Assembly: GCA_002329705.1 (NCBI GenBank)
Contig: DCUC01000071.1
Coordinates: 1 to 14,592 of the forward strand
Origin: Caryophanales bacterium UBA1424
GTDB taxonomy: Bacteria; Bacillota_I; Bacilli_A; RFN20; CAG-826
Length of the DNA: 14,592 nt
Direction of reading: 5' to 3'
Shown: positions 14,255-14,592 of the stretch, one piece after another
Layout: each line of letters starts with the position of its first letter
How positions within the stretch are numbered: position 1 is the stretch's first letter
Position numbers and translations under genes: made by a program
The notes under the pieces: generated by a model
Database searches by the model: none
Told to the model about the DNA's origin: nothing
What the model saw: the letters and a program-made list of their open reading frames with translations, nothing else

Positions 14255-14592
14255 ATGAAAAATTTTTTGAAGATGCATCTCTGGCGACTGTTGATTATCT
14301 TTTTCCTTTTTCTTGTTCAGATTTCCATCATCGTCCTCGGCATCTTATATATTCGCGATTATTATCCGTATGTCTATCTTGGCTTTCTTGTCGTCAGCAT
14401 CATCATCGTTCTTTCGATCATCGCCAACCGCAGCAATCCGAGCTATAAAATTGCCTGGCTCGTGCTGATATTAATCTTTCCGGTTTTCGGCGGATTCATG
14501 TATCTGATGTTCGGCAACAAAAAAATGAATCGCCGCAGCAAGAAAATGGTCAGCAAAATGAACGCCATGATCGAAGCGGCCACCAAGAAGAC
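14255..14592 (+). CDS. cls: Cardiolipin synthase (PLD type), N-terminal part only
   Basis: PLD-type cardiolipin synthases join two phosphatidylglycerol molecules to make cardiolipin at the membrane. Only the first 112 residues are in the window, so the two HKD catalytic motifs cannot be seen. What is visible is the typical N-terminal membrane region (PLDc_N). Hydrophobic segments lie at about 10-33, 38-58 and 66-86, and the signature NPSYKIAWLVLILIFPVFGG (61-80) is followed by MYLMFGNKK. A basic stretch (about 88-100) with lysines and arginines follows, as expected on the cytoplasmic side. The start ATG is supported by the strong ribosome binding site 14239-14248. Another PLDc_N-containing membrane protein cannot be fully excluded without the rest of the gene. 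Confidence 0.85.
   Translation, partial: MKNFLKMHLWRLLIIFFLFLVQISIIVLGILYIRDYYPYVYLGFLVVSIIIVLSIIANRSNPSYKIAWLVLILIFPVFGGFMYLMFGNKKMNRRSKKMVSKMNAMIEAATKK

Noticed and set aside
1..14592. tRNA, rRNA, CRISPR arrays, insertion sequences, phage or defence genes
   Set aside because: The genes fill almost the whole window and the largest gap is 146 bp. No cloverleaf, spaced repeat array, transposase or terminal inverted repeat was seen.

Overview
This is a 14.6 kb stretch of bacterial chromosome made almost entirely of conserved housekeeping genes, packed with gaps of 0-150 bp. Fifteen protein genes are visible, two of them cut by the window edges. The gene set and order point to a Bacillota (Firmicutes) genome of middling GC content. 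The main clues are comFA-comFC, secA-prfB and dnaX-ebfC-recR-tmk as neighbours, prfA-prmC-tsaC-rpiB as a run, and a PLD-type cardiolipin synthase. UGA acts as a stop codon (dnaX, comFA), and prfB carries an autoregulatory in-frame UGA. The genome therefore uses standard code 11, not the Mycoplasma code. I cannot place it more finely; a Bacilli, Erysipelotrichia or Acholeplasma-like relative is only a guess.

Layout. On the minus strand (1-3292), dnaX, ebfC, recR and tmk form an operon with overlapping or abutting genes for DNA replication, recombination and dTTP supply. A 146 bp divergent promoter region (3293-3438) separates it from the plus-strand genes. The first plus-strand operon (3439-6423) is prfA, prmC, tsaC and rpiB: release factor 1, its GGQ methylase, a tRNA t6A enzyme and a pentose-phosphate isomerase. 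It ends at an intrinsic terminator. Next come the competence genes comFA-comFC (6496-8236), overlapping by about 110 nt if the best ribosome binding site is used. A good promoter then drives secA-prfB (8304-11843), followed by uvrB, secG, a terminator, and the start of a cardiolipin synthase gene that runs off the window.

How the genes work together. PrmC methylates the GGQ glutamine of both release factors, and both of their genes lie in this window. SecA and SecG belong to the same translocase. DnaX, EbfC, RecR, Tmk and UvrB all serve DNA metabolism, and ComFA/ComFC imply uptake of single-stranded DNA. The order resembles a compressed version of a region that is spread more widely in Bacillus.

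I found no mobile element, CRISPR array, tRNA, rRNA or defence locus, and nothing I would call a new multi-gene system. The points worth a second look are regulatory: the prfB frameshift site with an unusual Shine-Dalgarno block, a possible frameshift site in dnaX, the comFA/comFC overlap, and three inverted repeats at the dnaX/prfA, secA and uvrB upstream regions.
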